Shown here one piece after another: positions 45,701 through 55,228 of a DNA stretch of 64,000 nucleotides; position 1 is the stretch's first letter, and every line of letters starts with the position of its first letter. The notes beneath the pieces were generated by a model that worked only from the letters and a program-made list of their open reading frames with translations, was not told the origin of the DNA and did not search any database. Position numbers and translations under genes: made by a program. This DNA is from Planktothrix serta PCC 8927. GTDB taxonomy: Bacteria > Cyanobacteriota > Cyanobacteriia > Cyanobacteriales > Microcoleaceae. The stretch covers positions 56,168-120,167 of the forward strand of contig NZ_LR734871.1 in the NCBI RefSeq assembly GCF_900010725.2, in the 5' to 3' direction.

Positions 45701-48153
45701 TAAAATTAAATAAAAAGTGGAATTATCCGATTTATAAAGTATCAGCATCCTTAATTAGTTGTCTCAACTATTGGTTAGAACCCCTTAAAAATTCAAACGT
45801 CTTGGGTCATGAGGGCTATCAATCCGCTTTAGAATCAGGAGATTTACAATATGCAGGTTATTTGTTAAATAATCAATCCTTGAATTTAATGGCGCAAGGG
45901 GTTAACCTGCCTAAATTCTTAGTTGAAGTTAAAAATTATTTGAAATTTGGCTATAAAACCGAAAATCATTTAGTGATTGATAGCTTAACGGGACTGCGAG
46001 GAATTCTGCTCAATTTAATCGGTGAAACTGCTAATTTAGTATCCTTTGATAGTCCCGAAATTACCGAATCTGATTATATTAATAATAGCCAACAAAAACA
46101 AAAATTCTATTCTCTGTGTCTTTATCAAATTTTAAAACTGCAAGTGTTATATTTATATGGAGAAGTCGAACTCGCCTTGGAATTAACCTGGGAAATAGAA
46201 AAATCTCTGCAATTTATTCAAGGTTTAATTTCGGTCACAGAATATTATTTTTATTCTTCGTTGGTTTTCATCGCCAATTTAGATCGAATTTCGGCATCGG
46301 AACAAGAACAATTTTTAGAAAAAGTTAAAACTAATCAAGAAAAATTCAAAACTTGGTCAGATAACTGTCCCGCAAATTTCTTGCATAAATATCTTTTAGT
46401 AGAAGCTGAAATCGCTCGATTTTCTCAACGTTCCTTTGAAGCAATTGATTTATATGAACAAGCCATTTCTACAGCCCAAGAAGCCGGATTTATTCAAAAT
46501 GTTGCCTTAAGTCATGAACTAACTGCTAAGTTCTGGATGAATCACGATAAATTAAAATATGCTAATATTCACCTGCGAGAAGCTTATTATAGTTATCAAC
46601 GTTGGGGTGCAATTCGTAAAGTCGAACAGTTAGAAACTCAATATGCTCAACTCAAACATTTAGCCTCTCTCAAACCTTCCTTATTTGAAGCGCAATCTAT
46701 TACCCTAAATACCTCTCACGGTAGCCGTTTAGCTTTATTGGATTTAAGCACGGTGATTAAAGCGTCCCAAGCCATCTCGCGTGAAATTGTTTTAGAACGA
46801 TTGTTAGCAAGCTTAATGAAAATTGTGATTGAAAATGCCGGGGCGCAAAAAGGGTTTTTAATTCTATATCAGGGGGAGCAATTAGTAATTGAAGCGGAAG
46901 CTTCAACGAATTTAGAAGACGTGATTGTACATCCCAAAATTCCGGTTGAAACCTGCAACTATTTACCCTTGACTGTAATTTATTATGTGGAACGAACAGG
47001 TCAAGATGTAGTGTTAATGAATGCCACACTGGAAGGACAGTTTACCCATGATATTTATATTAATACTCATCAAGTTAAATCGATTTTATGTACACCGATT
47101 ATTAGTCAAGGCAAACTCTTAGGAATTTTATACTTAGAAAATAACTTAACGGCTGGAGCTTTTACTTCCGAACGAATTGAAGTTTTAAACTTACTTTCTT
47201 CTCAAGCTGCTGTTTCCTTAGAAAATGCCTTGTTATATGCCTCCGTTGAAAATAAAGTTCAAGACCGTACCCAAGAAATCAACGAGAAAAATTTACGTTT
47301 AGAACAAACTTTAAACCAATTGCAACATACCCAAGCCCAATTAATTCAAAGTGAAAAAATGTCTTCTTTAGGACAAATGGTAGCCGGAGTTGCCCATGAA
47401 ATTAATAATCCTGTTAGTTTTATTTATGGTAATCTCACCCCCGCCAGTGAATATGTTCAAGATTTATTACGATTAATTCAAGTCTATCAACAAGAATATC
47501 CTCAACCTAATCCCTTAGTTGAAACCACAATTTCCGAGATTGATTTAGAGTTTTTAGTTGTAGATTTACAAAAACTATTAGTCTCGATGAAAGTAGGAGC
47601 CGAACGCATTCGTAATATTGTTTTAAGTCTGCGAAACTTCTCTCGTTTGGATGAAGCCGAGATGAAACCTGTAGATATTCATGAAGGCATTGATAGCACC
47701 TTAATGATTTTACAACCTCGACTCCGGGCTTCTACCCATAGTGCAGAAATTGAAATTATTAAAAACTATGGTCAACTGCCAAAAATTAACTGTTATGTGT
47801 CTCAATTGAATCAAGTTTTTATGAATATTATTAGTAATGGAATTGATGCTTTAGAACATCGTCGCCATCTGATGAATCAGGCTGATTTCCCCCCCACTAT
47901 TATTATTTCTACTGACTTAATTGAGAATAGTAAAGTTCAAATTTCCATTTCCGATAATGGTTCCGGCATGAATTCAGATATTTTACAACGAATTTTTGAT
48001 CCCTTTTTTACCACAAAACCCGTCGGTAGTGGGACGGGCTTAGGTCTATCGATTAGTTACTCAATTATCGTCGATCGTCATCAGGGCGAGATGAGTTGCA
48101 ATTCTACGCCCAGCGAAGGCGCGGAATTTATCATCCTCATCCCAATCGATTAG
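42763..48153 (+). CDS. Trifunctional Ser/Thr kinase-ATPase-sensor histidine kinase
   Basis: A protein of about 1796 aa. The ATG at 42763 has AAGGAA seven bases upstream; the GTG at 42745 is less likely. Domains in order: a Hanks-type kinase (1-270), a STAND/AAA ATPase with Walker A GYSGIGKS near 327 and DDLQWAD, a long helical/TPR-like region (about 600-1300), GAF (1330-1490), and a histidine kinase with GVAHEINNP near 1544 and GTGLGLSIS. This layout is the HstK type known from Anabaena. In the kinase domain HRD is HKD and DFG is DFS; in related proteins such changes are common and may alter activity. A stress or nutrient sensor is probable. Confidence 0.95.
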   Translation: MIALPGYQILAQIYESINSVVYRAIREKDNLPVIFKVLQGDFPPQSDLQKYEREYKILRQFNLDSVIKVYELQTYQNTLVMTLEDFGGESLKILLSTQKFTLLGFLTIAIKIAQGLREIHAANLIHKDINPSNIVFNPATGQVKLIDFSISSGLTQESLRLHQPQNLEGTLAYMSPEQTGRMNRSVDYRTDFYSLGATFYELLTQQVPFPTTDAMEVVHAHLAKQPVPPHEINPEIPPIISQIVLKLLSKTAEERYQSAWGLIADLEQSLKQVQTTGTVSNFPLGMQDISNQFKIPKKLYGRETEIDALMQAFDRVSQGNIEMMLIAGYSGIGKSVLVQEISKSIVNKKGYFVSGKFDQFQRSIPYSALVSAFSELARLILSESQQQLDQWREKLLGVLGPNGQIIIDVIPEIELIIGPQQTVLELGSAESQNRFNLVFQNFIRLFCQAEHPLVIFLDDLQWADSATLKLIKLMLMDDSTSYLFLIGAYRDNEVSPTHPLMMMLEGLKSESFTSETEPQANRLIHEIHLTALNLEQVTELVADTLHSDRNTVLPLAELVIRKTQGNPFFVNEFLKTLYQEKLLHFNSERIAWQWSLAEIQALDITDNVVELMIGKLQKLPQESQQVLQLVACVGNQFDLNTLSLIYGKESLGTFRDLLPALKEGLIKPLFDADNLEPEQINPYLVLNYKFLHDRVQQAAYSLIADSQKQFVHLTIGRLLLANTPPQYWLERVFDLVDHLNVGRSLITDEQEKLQLASLNLEAGKKAKDATAYSAAREYLMAGIEILPGEIWIEHYPLAFSLYREQAEVEYLNGNFAESETLIQLILEQSQSILEKAEVYNLLLIQYTLQLKDESAINAGTKALALFGIELPTENLQTVIPQELESLQNSLNINNLSALLDQNSIVEPDKKIILKLLNNLAPPAYVSNPSLWTVIILKGVKVSIESGYTSEAGFFYATYGILLAALFGQYQTAYELGQLGLKLNKKWNYPIYKVSASLISCLNYWLEPLKNSNVLGHEGYQSALESGDLQYAGYLLNNQSLNLMAQGVNLPKFLVEVKNYLKFGYKTENHLVIDSLTGLRGILLNLIGETANLVSFDSPEITESDYINNSQQKQKFYSLCLYQILKLQVLYLYGEVELALELTWEIEKSLQFIQGLISVTEYYFYSSLVFIANLDRISASEQEQFLEKVKTNQEKFKTWSDNCPANFLHKYLLVEAEIARFSQRSFEAIDLYEQAISTAQEAGFIQNVALSHELTAKFWMNHDKLKYANIHLREAYYSYQRWGAIRKVEQLETQYAQLKHLASLKPSLFEAQSITLNTSHGSRLALLDLSTVIKASQAISREIVLERLLASLMKIVIENAGAQKGFLILYQGEQLVIEAEASTNLEDVIVHPKIPVETCNYLPLTVIYYVERTGQDVVLMNATLEGQFTHDIYINTHQVKSILCTPIISQGKLLGILYLENNLTAGAFTSERIEVLNLLSSQAAVSLENALLYASVENKVQDRTQEINEKNLRLEQTLNQLQHTQAQLIQSEKMSSLGQMVAGVAHEINNPVSFIYGNLTPASEYVQDLLRLIQVYQQEYPQPNPLVETTISEIDLEFLVVDLQKLLVSMKVGAERIRNIVLSLRNFSRLDEAEMKPVDIHEGIDSTLMILQPRLRASTHSAEIEIIKNYGQLPKINCYVSQLNQVFMNIISNGIDALEHRRHLMNQADFPPTIIISTDLIENSKVQISISDNGSGMNSDILQRIFDPFFTTKPVGSGTGLGLSISYSIIVDRHQGEMSCNSTPSEGAEFIILIPID

Positions 48154-48231
48154 AAATTTTGGGGACTGAACGTTGGCACTTGATGACACGGGTGTAAAAA
48201 TTAAAATACAAAAACAATGGGAAAAAAAGTG

Positions 48232-48426
48232 ATGAAATTTATCAACCGTGTCAACTTCAAAAAGGGTAAGTCAGTGTTTATGAAAAATCCCCAGCTTTTG
48301 GTTGACTGGGGAAAGCGCGAATTGAGAACGTGCGATAGTATTTATAATTTAACCGGACAAGATTTGCTGACACATCTACCTTTAGATAGATATGGCAACA
48401 AAGTTGATTGTTTGGCCAATTTATAG
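48232..48426 (+). CDS. Doubtful small ORF downstream of the giant kinase
   Basis: A 64-codon frame starting MKFINRVNFKKGKS. The codon mix looks protein-like, but there is no strong ribosome site, I recognise no family, and its end overlaps the 3' end of the convergent lipoprotein gene. An internal CCCCAG/CTGGGG hairpin near 48290-48312 suggests that the region may simply be transcribed 3' sequence. Confidence 0.25.
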   Translation: MKFINRVNFKKGKSVFMKNPQLLVDWGKRELRTCDSIYNLTGQDLLTHLPLDRYGNKVDCLANL

Positions 48427-49014
48427 GGATTTATCGATCGCCCGTCCCGCATCTTCTGCTTTTTCTTGGAGGTGTTGAGCACCCTTAGAAGCCTGACGTT
48501 TAAGACCCATTGAGGTGTCTTCTGCCTGATTTTTGGCTGTATCTAGGGCATCTTTGGTGTTATTTTTGACGTTCCGCATACCTCGTTTGGTGCCTCCCAT
48601 CCAATCGTCCGCGACTTCACTGGCAGACTCACCGACTCTTTCGGATAAATCTTTCACCCGTTCTGGCAAAGGCTTGCCATTTTTATAATTTTCGACGAAT
48701 TCTTGAGGGTTGTTGACTTTATTGATATTAGATTTTGCACTATCAATTAATGCTTTAGCTTTGGCATCTGCTTTAGGGTTGGAGACGTCGGTATCGCTGT
48801 AAGGATACATTCCCCCTTTCTGTTTGTCTTGAACTGGGTGATAAAGTTCCTTTTTGTATCCTTGCGTTTCATTGTAACTCGCATTGTCAGACACCTGAGC
48901 AGTCGGAGTTTTATTACTACAAGCGGTACTGATCAATAGTAATACTCCAGCTAAAAAGACACCCATAATACTTTTTAGGGAAACTGAGCGCAGGGCTTCA
49001 ATTAATTTCTTCAT
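48421..49014 (-). CDS. Lipoprotein with LEA-like amphipathic C-terminus
   Basis: A 197-aa protein. Signal peptide of lipoprotein type with lipobox LISTAC (Cys is the acylation site). The mature part has a Tyr/Gly-containing segment (ELYHPVQDKQKGGMYPYSD) and then repeated helical units rich in Ala, Lys, Asp and Glu (AKALIDSAKSNINKV, NTKDALDTAKNQAEDT, LQEKAEDAGRAIDKSL) that resemble late-embryogenesis-abundant or apolipoprotein-like helices. Similar lipoproteins are cyanobacteria-specific with unknown role, perhaps membrane-stress protection. The start follows a ribosome site GGAG. Confidence 0.85.
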   Translation of the reverse strand: MKKLIEALRSVSLKSIMGVFLAGVLLLISTACSNKTPTAQVSDNASYNETQGYKKELYHPVQDKQKGGMYPYSDTDVSNPKADAKAKALIDSAKSNINKVNNPQEFVENYKNGKPLPERVKDLSERVGESASEVADDWMGGTKRGMRNVKNNTKDALDTAKNQAEDTSMGLKRQASKGAQHLQEKAEDAGRAIDKSL

Positions 49015-49355
49015 TTTTATTACTCCTAAACTAGCCTTAAAACAATTGAATTTGTTTTTATTACTCTCTTAGCTTAAAAAAAATCAAAGCTTTGAACCTC
49101 TAACTCAGGGATGAATTTTGATGAGTTCCTAAAATCCGATTCTACTCATTTCGGTTTAAATAAGATTAAAACCCGATTCTATCGAGTTTGTGTTAATCCA
49201 ACTTATTTAATTAAGGGAAAAACGTAGAATTTGATGGATTTTATTTTTTTAAACATCTATCTAAAGTAATAATTGGGATGAAATTGACCTCAGATTTAGA
49301 GGCAACTCTGGGGTGATGTCTAGTTAAAGTTGCGGTCAGTTTAATGCTATTAATG
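49015..49355. other. Gap between USP and lipoprotein genes, no gene seen
   Basis: 341 bp, AT-rich. Both flanking genes are leftward, so the lipoprotein promoter lies here. Short minus-strand and plus-strand frames that enter from the USP gene are shadows. No repeat or hairpin of note. Confidence 0.5.
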
Positions 49356-50219
49356 TTAGCGGAACAGCAACACGGGAATATGGCTACTGCGGAGAATTTG
49401 AGCCGTTGTACTACCGATAACCAGATGACGAATGCGGCTATGTCCATAAGCCCCCATCATCAGCAGACTGATGTTATTTTCTTCTGCATACTGAGCGATC
49501 GCAATTTCTGGATTACCCTCTACAATGCAACAAGTTGGCTCAAACCCTGCCTTTTGTGCTTGTTGTTTGACATCATAAATTTGAGCTATTGCCGTTTCAT
49601 CTTCTGAACTTTTAGCAACCGTAATAATATGCAATTCTAAGCCATTAAATACCTTGGAATTTCCCAGAAATTCTATAATTTTTTCACAGCTTGCACTACC
49701 ATCATAGGCCAGTAACAACCGATAAATAGGCTGATATTGGCGAGAGGTAATTAAACAAGGTTTATGACTAGCACGGACAATTCGTTCCAGATTTGCCCCC
49801 AAATGTCCAGAGGCAAATTCCGCAGTTTCTCCTCGTTTTCCCAAAATAATTAAATCGGTTTGAGCTTCAAATTCATGCAAACAATCAACTAAAAATCCGG
49901 TTTCATGAATCAACTTAACTTCCTGAACTCCATAACTAGAAAGCACTTGATTTGCATTTTGTAAAATCAGTTTAGCCTGTTGATGGTTTAGTTTAGCTTT
50001 TTCCCGTTCTAATGCCACTAATTGATTCAGGAGGGCATCAGAAGCATCGATACCAATACTCCCACTTAGATTTTTAGCTTTTGCCGCCGTCTTATCCCTT
50101 GTATCGGTGACATACAGAACGTCTACACTTGCTTCTAATCGAGTTGAAAACCAGGCTGCATATTGATAGCTACTTTGAGAAAAAATAGAGCCATCAGTAC
50201 ATAATAAAATTCGTTTCAT
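49356..50219 (-). CDS. Tandem universal stress protein
   Basis: 287 aa from the ATG at 50219, which has GGAG upstream; the upstream start at 50255 adds 12 residues unlike USP. Two UspA domains: the first begins MKRILLCTDGSIFS, the second YRLLLAYDGSASC and ends MMGAYGHSRIRHLVIGSTTAQIL. The ATP-binding GxxGxxxxS pattern appears in both (LGKRGETAEFASGHLG in the first, degenerate). It lies downstream of a SulP gene in the same orientation; SulP-USP pairs recur in cyanobacteria, which suggests that the USP regulates the transporter. Confidence 0.95.
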   Translation of the reverse strand: MKRILLCTDGSIFSQSSYQYAAWFSTRLEASVDVLYVTDTRDKTAAKAKNLSGSIGIDASDALLNQLVALEREKAKLNHQQAKLILQNANQVLSSYGVQEVKLIHETGFLVDCLHEFEAQTDLIILGKRGETAEFASGHLGANLERIVRASHKPCLITSRQYQPIYRLLLAYDGSASCEKIIEFLGNSKVFNGLELHIITVAKSSEDETAIAQIYDVKQQAQKAGFEPTCCIVEGNPEIAIAQYAEENNISLLMMGAYGHSRIRHLVIGSTTAQILRSSHIPVLLFR

Positions 50220-50290
50220 TTTGATTTGTCTCCGTTTTATTTGAATAATCGACAATGGAGCCGATACTGATAACTGAGCAATAATAACTG

Positions 50291-51790
50291 TTAATGACCT
50301 GGCATTTTTTCTGTTGCATCAGGTTGATTGTGAATCCCTAATTTCTCGATTAAAGTAGCACTGGCTTCATTGAGCCCTACCAATTCCACATCAGCCCCAG
50401 CCCGACGAAATTTGATCACGACTTGATCAATTGCAGCCACCGCCGATTGATCCCAAATATGGGCATAGCTAAAGTCTAGGGTGACTTTTTCTAGTTCTTC
50501 GTGAAAGTCAAAATTTGCTAAAAAATCATCAACAGAAACAAAGAAAATTTGACCTGCAATTTTGTAGGTGCGGTGCATCCCATCAGGACTCAAGAGTTGA
50601 TCCACAAACACCACTTTAGCAATTTTGCGGGAGAAAAAGACCGTACTCAAAGCAATACCAGCCACAACTCCGATCGCTAAATTATGACTAAAAACGGTAA
50701 TCAATACTGTTGTAATCATGGCGGCAGTTTCACTACGCGGAATCTTTTGAATCTGTCTTAAAGATGACCAATTAAACGTTCCAATGGAAACCATAATCAT
50801 CACCGCAACGAGGGCAGCCATCGGAATTTGCCGTACCCAATTCCCCAAAGCCAAAATAAAGAAAAGCAGCAAAATCCCGGCACTAAATGTTGATAAACGT
50901 CCCCGTCCCCCAGATTGAATATTAATCACCGATTGTCCAATCATGGCGCAGCCAGCCATTCCCCCGAAGAAACTGGTAATAATATTAGCAATTCCTTGTC
51001 CTTTGGCTTCTTGATTTTTATTGCTGGGTGTATTGGTTAATTCATCCAACAAAGAAGCTGTGAGCAAGGATTCTAAAAGCCCAACAATTGCCAAGGTAAT
51101 CGCGTAGGGAAAAATAATATTTAGGGTTTCTAAATTCAGAGGAACTTGGGGAATTAAAAAAGGCGGAAAAGTTGTTGGTAAATCTCCCATATCCCCAACA
51201 GTGGGAACCTTAATTCCAGTAATCAGAGAAATTGCGGTTATTGTAATAATTGCTACTAATGGCGAGGGCACAATTTTAGTTAATCGGGGTAGCAAATAAA
51301 TAATTGCTAAAGCTGCTGCTGTCATCACATATACAGCAAAAGGAACATTGGTCAGTTGGGGAAGTTGGGCTAAAAAAATTAAGATGGCTAGGGCATTCAC
51401 AAAGCCTATCATCACCGCACGAGGAACATATTTTAACTGTCGTCCCAACTTTAGCCAGCCAAAAATAATCTGAATTATTCCAGTCAAAATACCCGCAGCA
51501 AATAGATACTGTAAGCCATGATCTTTGACTAGAGAAATCATCAGCAGTGCCATGGCTCCAGTAGCAGCAGAAATCAATCCCGGTCGTCCCCCACAGATAG
51601 CAGTAACTACGGCAATGATAAATGAACTATATAGTCCGACTTTGGGGTCAACTCCGGCAATAATAGAAAAAGCGATCGCTTCTGGAATTAGGGCCAGTGC
51701 AACAACTGTTCCCGCTAAAAGATCACCTCGAACATTAGAGAGCCACTCTCGTTTCCATGCTGTAATATTCAATTTCCCTCCGTTAGACAA
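50291..51790 (-). CDS. SulP family anion permease with STAS domain
   Basis: A 499-aa protein. An N-terminal transmembrane region of 10-12 helices carries the SulP patterns [21 protein letters not shown] and [25 protein letters not shown]; a C-terminal STAS domain (about 405-490) includes [20 protein letters not shown]. SulP proteins move sulfate, bicarbonate or other anions. It does not look like the BicA bicarbonate transporter in its first helices, so the substrate is open. It lies 71 bp upstream of the USP gene and is probably cotranscribed. Confidence 0.93.
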   Translation of the reverse strand: MSNGGKLNITAWKREWLSNVRGDLLAGTVVALALIPEAIAFSIIAGVDPKVGLYSSFIIAVVTAICGGRPGLISAATGAMALLMISLVKDHGLQYLFAAGILTGIIQIIFGWLKLGRQLKYVPRAVMIGFVNALAILIFLAQLPQLTNVPFAVYVMTAAALAIIYLLPRLTKIVPSPLVAIITITAISLITGIKVPTVGDMGDLPTTFPPFLIPQVPLNLETLNIIFPYAITLAIVGLLESLLTASLLDELTNTPSNKNQEAKGQGIANIITSFFGGMAGCAMIGQSVINIQSGGRGRLSTFSAGILLLFFILALGNWVRQIPMAALVAVMIMVSIGTFNWSSLRQIQKIPRSETAAMITTVLITVFSHNLAIGVVAGIALSTVFFSRKIAKVVFVDQLLSPDGMHRTYKIAGQIFFVSVDDFLANFDFHEELEKVTLDFSYAHIWDQSAVAAIDQVVIKFRRAGADVELVGLNEASATLIEKLGIHNQPDATEKMPGH

Positions 51791-52358
51791 TCAAATGTTT
51801 AAAGCCCCCTTGGATCATTTTGGTGATCACAAAGTTGACTTATCGCTATCATCAGTAATTAAAATTTCTCACTCAGGGAGAATAAAATTGTTGCCTAGTC
51901 TGCTTTTCTAGATTTGCTCTAAACAACCCTTGAAGAGATGTTCCCCATTTTAGGGTGGACAGGTTTGCTTGAAGCTAGATTTAAAAATACTGGCGAACAT
52001 TAACATAGCTAAGGTATAAAGATTTCTAAGATGCCCAAATTTTAGATTTGATTGGGTTCAAAAAAGCATACCATCAAACCCAAGTAGATCGCTATCACCG
52101 ATTGGCATGATCTCGGACGGATGACGGAAATTTGGGTCTAACTATATAATTAAGGCAGCAGATTAGCCATGCTCTACCCCCTGATAGGAACCAAAAACGA
52201 AATATTCTGATAGCATCAAAGAAGAGTGGATCATGGGTGGACTATCCACCCCCAGTAGAGGAAACCCGAAAAACTAATGGCATGGATACGCATCTACACC
52301 ATTAGAATTTGTAGAGTAATCTGTATTTTAACAGTTAAAACTGAAATTCGCTATTAGC
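51791..52358. other. 568-bp divergent intergenic region with a small hairpin
   Basis: No believable gene. The rightmost 150 bp contain a perfect hairpin GGGTGG/CCACCC (52235-52251) followed by a GAGGAAACCC segment and then the PRC-barrel start. This could be a structured 5' leader or a small RNA, but I see no clear promoter-terminator pair. The left part is plain AT-rich DNA. Confidence 0.4.
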
Positions 52359-53357
52359 ATGACATCTGAACATATCCGCCAACGCTCCGAAATTCTCGGC
52401 ACTCAAGTAATCACCCGTGACAGAGGTAGACGACTTGGGATCGTCAGTCAGTTATGGGTAGACGTAGATCAGCGTGAAATTGTAGCGATCGGAATCCGCG
52501 ATAATATTCTGGCGATCGCTGGAATGCCAAAATTTATGTACCTGAGTAGTGTCCGCGAAATCGGTGACGTAATTTTGGTGGATGATGATACCGTCCTCGA
52601 AGAAGACGTGGATGTAGAAGCCTACAGTACCCTGATCAATAGTGAAGTGATCACCGAAACGGGAGAACCGTTAGGGCGAGTCCGAGGGTTCAGATTTGAT
52701 ACCCGTGATGGCAAATTAGAATCCTTAATTATCGCCTCCATTGGTCTACCTCAAATTCCTGAACAAGTGATTAGCACCTATCAATTGTCCATTGAGGAAA
52801 TTGTCAGTAGTGGCCCTAATCGCTTAATTGTATTTGAGGGTTCAGAAGATCGTTTACAACAGCTTTCTGTCGGTTTGTTAGAACGTTTAGGCTTAGGGGA
52901 AGCTCCTTGGGAAAAAGAAGAAGAGGGAATGTATTATCCGCCAACGGTTAAACCCGCTAACCAGTTAGGAACTGGGCTACCCCAAACCCCTCCCCAACGA
53001 GCGGGTCGCGCCCCTGCTGTGGCTCAGGAAGAAGCTTGGGACGAAAACGATGCTTGGGAAGAACATCCCGCCCCTGTTCAACCCCTGCGTCAACCCCAAC
53101 CGATTTATGATGACTATGAAGAAGAGGATAACTGGGGCGATGTCGAACGGGATGAGGATGATCGCTATCGAGAACGGGAATTAGTTCCCATTGACCCTCC
53201 CCGTCAAGATCAAAAGCTCTACGCCAGAGAATTAAACTATGAATACGAAAATGAAGTAGATGCTAACGCTTGGAATGATGACGAAACTCCTCAACCCTAT
53301 CAACCCCCCCGAATTAATATTCCAGAGAAGAAGAAAATGCCGGAATATGAGGAGTAA
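52359..53357 (+). CDS. Double PRC-barrel protein with acidic, low-complexity tail
   Basis: A 332-aa protein. Two PRC-barrel domains (ILGTQVITRDRGRRLGIVSQ and SEVITETGEPLGRVRGFRFD) occupy residues 8-175. The rest is a disordered tail rich in Pro, Glu, Asp and Gln with repeated W-aromatic-acidic motifs (EAWDENDAWEE, DNWGDVERDEDD). PRC-barrel proteins bind other proteins or the photosynthetic apparatus, and cyanobacterial members of this type have been linked to photosystem and RNA-processing functions; the precise role is unassigned here. A palindromic repeat and a hairpin follow. Confidence 0.9.
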   Translation: MTSEHIRQRSEILGTQVITRDRGRRLGIVSQLWVDVDQREIVAIGIRDNILAIAGMPKFMYLSSVREIGDVILVDDDTVLEEDVDVEAYSTLINSEVITETGEPLGRVRGFRFDTRDGKLESLIIASIGLPQIPEQVISTYQLSIEEIVSSGPNRLIVFEGSEDRLQQLSVGLLERLGLGEAPWEKEEEGMYYPPTVKPANQLGTGLPQTPPQRAGRAPAVAQEEAWDENDAWEEHPAPVQPLRQPQPIYDDYEEEDNWGDVERDEDDRYRERELVPIDPPRQDQKLYARELNYEYENEVDANAWNDDETPQPYQPPRINIPEKKKMPEYEE

Positions 53358-53369
53358 GACACCCGATTT

Positions 53370-53388
53370 AACAGGCAAGATGCCTGTT
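53370..53388. repeat. AACAGGCAAGATGCCTGTT palindrome, copy 2
   Basis: A 19-bp palindrome 13 bp after the PRC-barrel gene stop. It is the same element as at 38.17 and 57.99 kb, in the opposite orientation at its central bases. Confidence 0.75.
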
Positions 53389-53416
53389 CCACACACCTGT
53401 TAACTAATCAACAAAA

Positions 53417-53441
53417 AACCCCCGGCATTTAGCTGGGGGTT
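53417..53441 (-). terminator. Hairpin with T-run on the minus strand
   Basis: AACCCCC / GGGGGTT pair across an 11-nt loop. The T-run (TTTTTT) follows the stem on the minus strand only. Since the nearest genes are on the plus strand, it may end antisense transcripts or act as a weak plus-strand terminator for the PRC-barrel gene. Confidence 0.6.
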
Positions 53442-53562
53442 AACTATCAGGGTGCATCTGATTTATTTATTCTCTAAGTTGGGAAATAATCCGGGTATTT
53501 TCCCAAAAGCTACTCTTGACGGTCTTCAGCAACGGTTAAAAAATTTTGATTCCCAGGATTTT

Positions 53563-53576
53563 GTATTTTAGAATAC
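53563..53576 (+). promoter_or_regulatory. NtcA binding site upstream of amt
   Basis: The sequence GTATTTTAGAATAC fits the NtcA consensus GTA-N8-TAC exactly and is itself a palindrome. It is 76 bp upstream of the amt start, with a possible -10 (TACTAA) near 53607. NtcA activates nitrogen-assimilation genes under ammonium shortage, and ammonium transporters are classical targets. Confidence 0.75.
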
Positions 53577-53652
53577 AGAATGACGATAAGAGTCAATGGG
53601 CAAAATACTAATTCATCTATTCAAGAGTAGTGGGTTATAGGGAAAGAGTAAC

Positions 53653-55059
53653 GTGCTGAAAAAATTATTGATCGTGGGATTAGTTGCATTAGCTCTTTTG
53701 GTTGGGCCTTTGACGGGAACAGCCTGGGCGCAAGAGGCAGTAGAAAACCCCATTAATGTAGGGGATACAGCATTTATGCTGGTTTCTGCTGCCTTAGTGT
53801 TGTTTATGACACCAGGGTTAGCTTTCTTTTATGGTGGATTAGTGCGATCGCGCAACGTTCTCAACACGATGATGATGAGCTTCATCTTGATGGGAATTGT
53901 GGGTGTGACCTGGGTATTCTGGGGATATAGCCTCGCTTTTGATGTCTCTACTCCCGTCTCAGCAGGCTTTGGCCAAGGGATTGAACAGTTTATTGGCGGA
54001 TTAGATTGGGTATTTTTAAATAAAGTCACAGCCGATGCGCCTGACCCCATTGGCTATGCCGGAACCATCCCCCACCAGTTATTTATGGTGTATCAGATGA
54101 TGTTCGCCATCATCACCCCGGCCCTAATTTCTGGGGCGATTGTAGAACGGATGAGTTTTAAAGCTTATTTTTGGTTTGTCTTATTGTGGTCTACGTTCGT
54201 TTATTCTCCCTTAGCCCATTGGGTTTGGGGTCGGGGTTGGTTACAAGCCATTGGTTCCTTAGACTTTGCGGGTGGAACGGTGGTTCATATCAGTTCTGGT
54301 GTCTCGGCGGTGGTTATCGCTTGGATGATTGGCTCTCGTAAGCATTTTATGGTGCTTCCCCATGTTCCCCATAATGTTCCTTTTGTGCTGTTAGGAATTG
54401 GGATGTTATGGTTTGGCTGGTTTGGCTTTAATGCGGGTAGTGCTTTAAGTGCAGGTTCTTTAGCGACCGTTGCCTTTGTCGCCACGATGGTCTCAACCTC
54501 AGCCGGAGGGTTGACTTGGGCAATTGTGGAATGGATTTTACGCGGTAAACCCACAGCCGTTGGTACTGCTAGTGGTTTCTTAGCAGGATTAGTGGGTGTT
54601 ACTCCCGCAGCCGGATTTGTTACTCCCGTTGGTGCAATTTTAATCGGTTCTATCACTGCCGTTTGCTGTTTCTATGCAGTCAGTTGGCGGGTGAAATTAC
54701 AATTTGATGATTCTTTAGATACCTATTCTGTTCATGGCGTCGGTGGAACTGTTGGCGCTATTTTAACCGGAGTTTTTGCTACAAAAACTGTTAACCCTGC
54801 TGGATTAGATGGACTTCTGTATGGAAATCCAGGACAATTAATTCCTCAAATTATTGGGGTGATTGCTACTTATATTTTTGCAGCGGCTGGAACTTTTGTG
54901 ATCATGAAAATTCTCGGTTCCGTGATGGAACTACGAGTTAAATCGATGGTCGAAGAACAAGGTTTAGATATTGATCAACACGGTGAAGAAGGGTATGGTG
55001 AAGACTTTGCTTCTGGTTTAAGTTTTGCGACTGAAACTTATACAAGAAAAGAAGGTTAG
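53653..55059 (+). CDS. amt: Ammonium transporter
   Basis: A 468-aa protein of the Amt/Mep/Rh family that conducts ammonium or ammonia into the cell. It starts at GTG with a cleavable signal peptide (LLIVGLVALALLVGPLTGTAWA) followed by about 11 membrane helices. Diagnostic segments include FFYGGLVRSRNVLN, DFAGGTVVHISSGVSA, FGWFGFNAGSAL and the paired-histidine helix end DTYSVHGVGGT. A cytoplasmic tail ends the protein. The NtcA box upstream indicates nitrogen control. No glnB-type gene follows; heptamer repeats come next. Confidence 0.97.
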   Translation: MLKKLLIVGLVALALLVGPLTGTAWAQEAVENPINVGDTAFMLVSAALVLFMTPGLAFFYGGLVRSRNVLNTMMMSFILMGIVGVTWVFWGYSLAFDVSTPVSAGFGQGIEQFIGGLDWVFLNKVTADAPDPIGYAGTIPHQLFMVYQMMFAIITPALISGAIVERMSFKAYFWFVLLWSTFVYSPLAHWVWGRGWLQAIGSLDFAGGTVVHISSGVSAVVIAWMIGSRKHFMVLPHVPHNVPFVLLGIGMLWFGWFGFNAGSALSAGSLATVAFVATMVSTSAGGLTWAIVEWILRGKPTAVGTASGFLAGLVGVTPAAGFVTPVGAILIGSITAVCCFYAVSWRVKLQFDDSLDTYSVHGVGGTVGAILTGVFATKTVNPAGLDGLLYGNPGQLIPQIIGVIATYIFAAAGTFVIMKILGSVMELRVKSMVEEQGLDIDQHGEEGYGEDFASGLSFATETYTRKEG

Positions 55060-55074
55060 TTTCTAGCTATAGGA

Positions 55075-55144
55075 GGGAACAGGGAACAGGGAACAGGGAA
55101 CAGGGAACAGGGAACAGGGAACAGGGAACAGGGAACAGGGAACA
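55075..55144. repeat. STRR heptamer array, GGGAACA x 10
   Basis: Ten perfect tandem copies of GGGAACA after the amt gene. The identical heptamer occurs six times at 19.75 kb. Perfect identity suggests recent expansion or slippage. Confidence 0.95.
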
Positions 55145-55156
55145 GGGGGAAATAAC

Positions 55157-55226
55157 AATTCCCAATTCGTAATTCGTAATTCGTAATTCGTAACTCGTAA
55201 TTCCTAATTCCCAATTCCCAATTCCC
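55157..55226. repeat. STRR heptamer array, AATTCGT/AATTCCC x 10
   Basis: Ten heptamers, mixing AATTCGT (four in a row) with AATTCCC, AACTCGT and AATTCCT. It reaches to 3 bp before the stop codon of the serine hydrolase gene. Confidence 0.95.
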
Positions 55227-55228
55227 TA

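Noticed and set aside
51525-51911. 128-codon plus-strand frame at the start of SulP
   Set aside because: Mostly antisense to the conserved SulP N-terminus; no family motif and no clear ribosome site.
54285-54656. 123-codon minus-strand frame inside amt
   Set aside because: Shadow of the Gly/Ala-rich membrane helices of amt; the composition is an artefact of the sense strand.
55075-55226. Possible CRISPR or coding repeats
   Set aside because: Pure 7-bp tandem repeats without spacers or an open frame that continues into a gene; they are STRR arrays.
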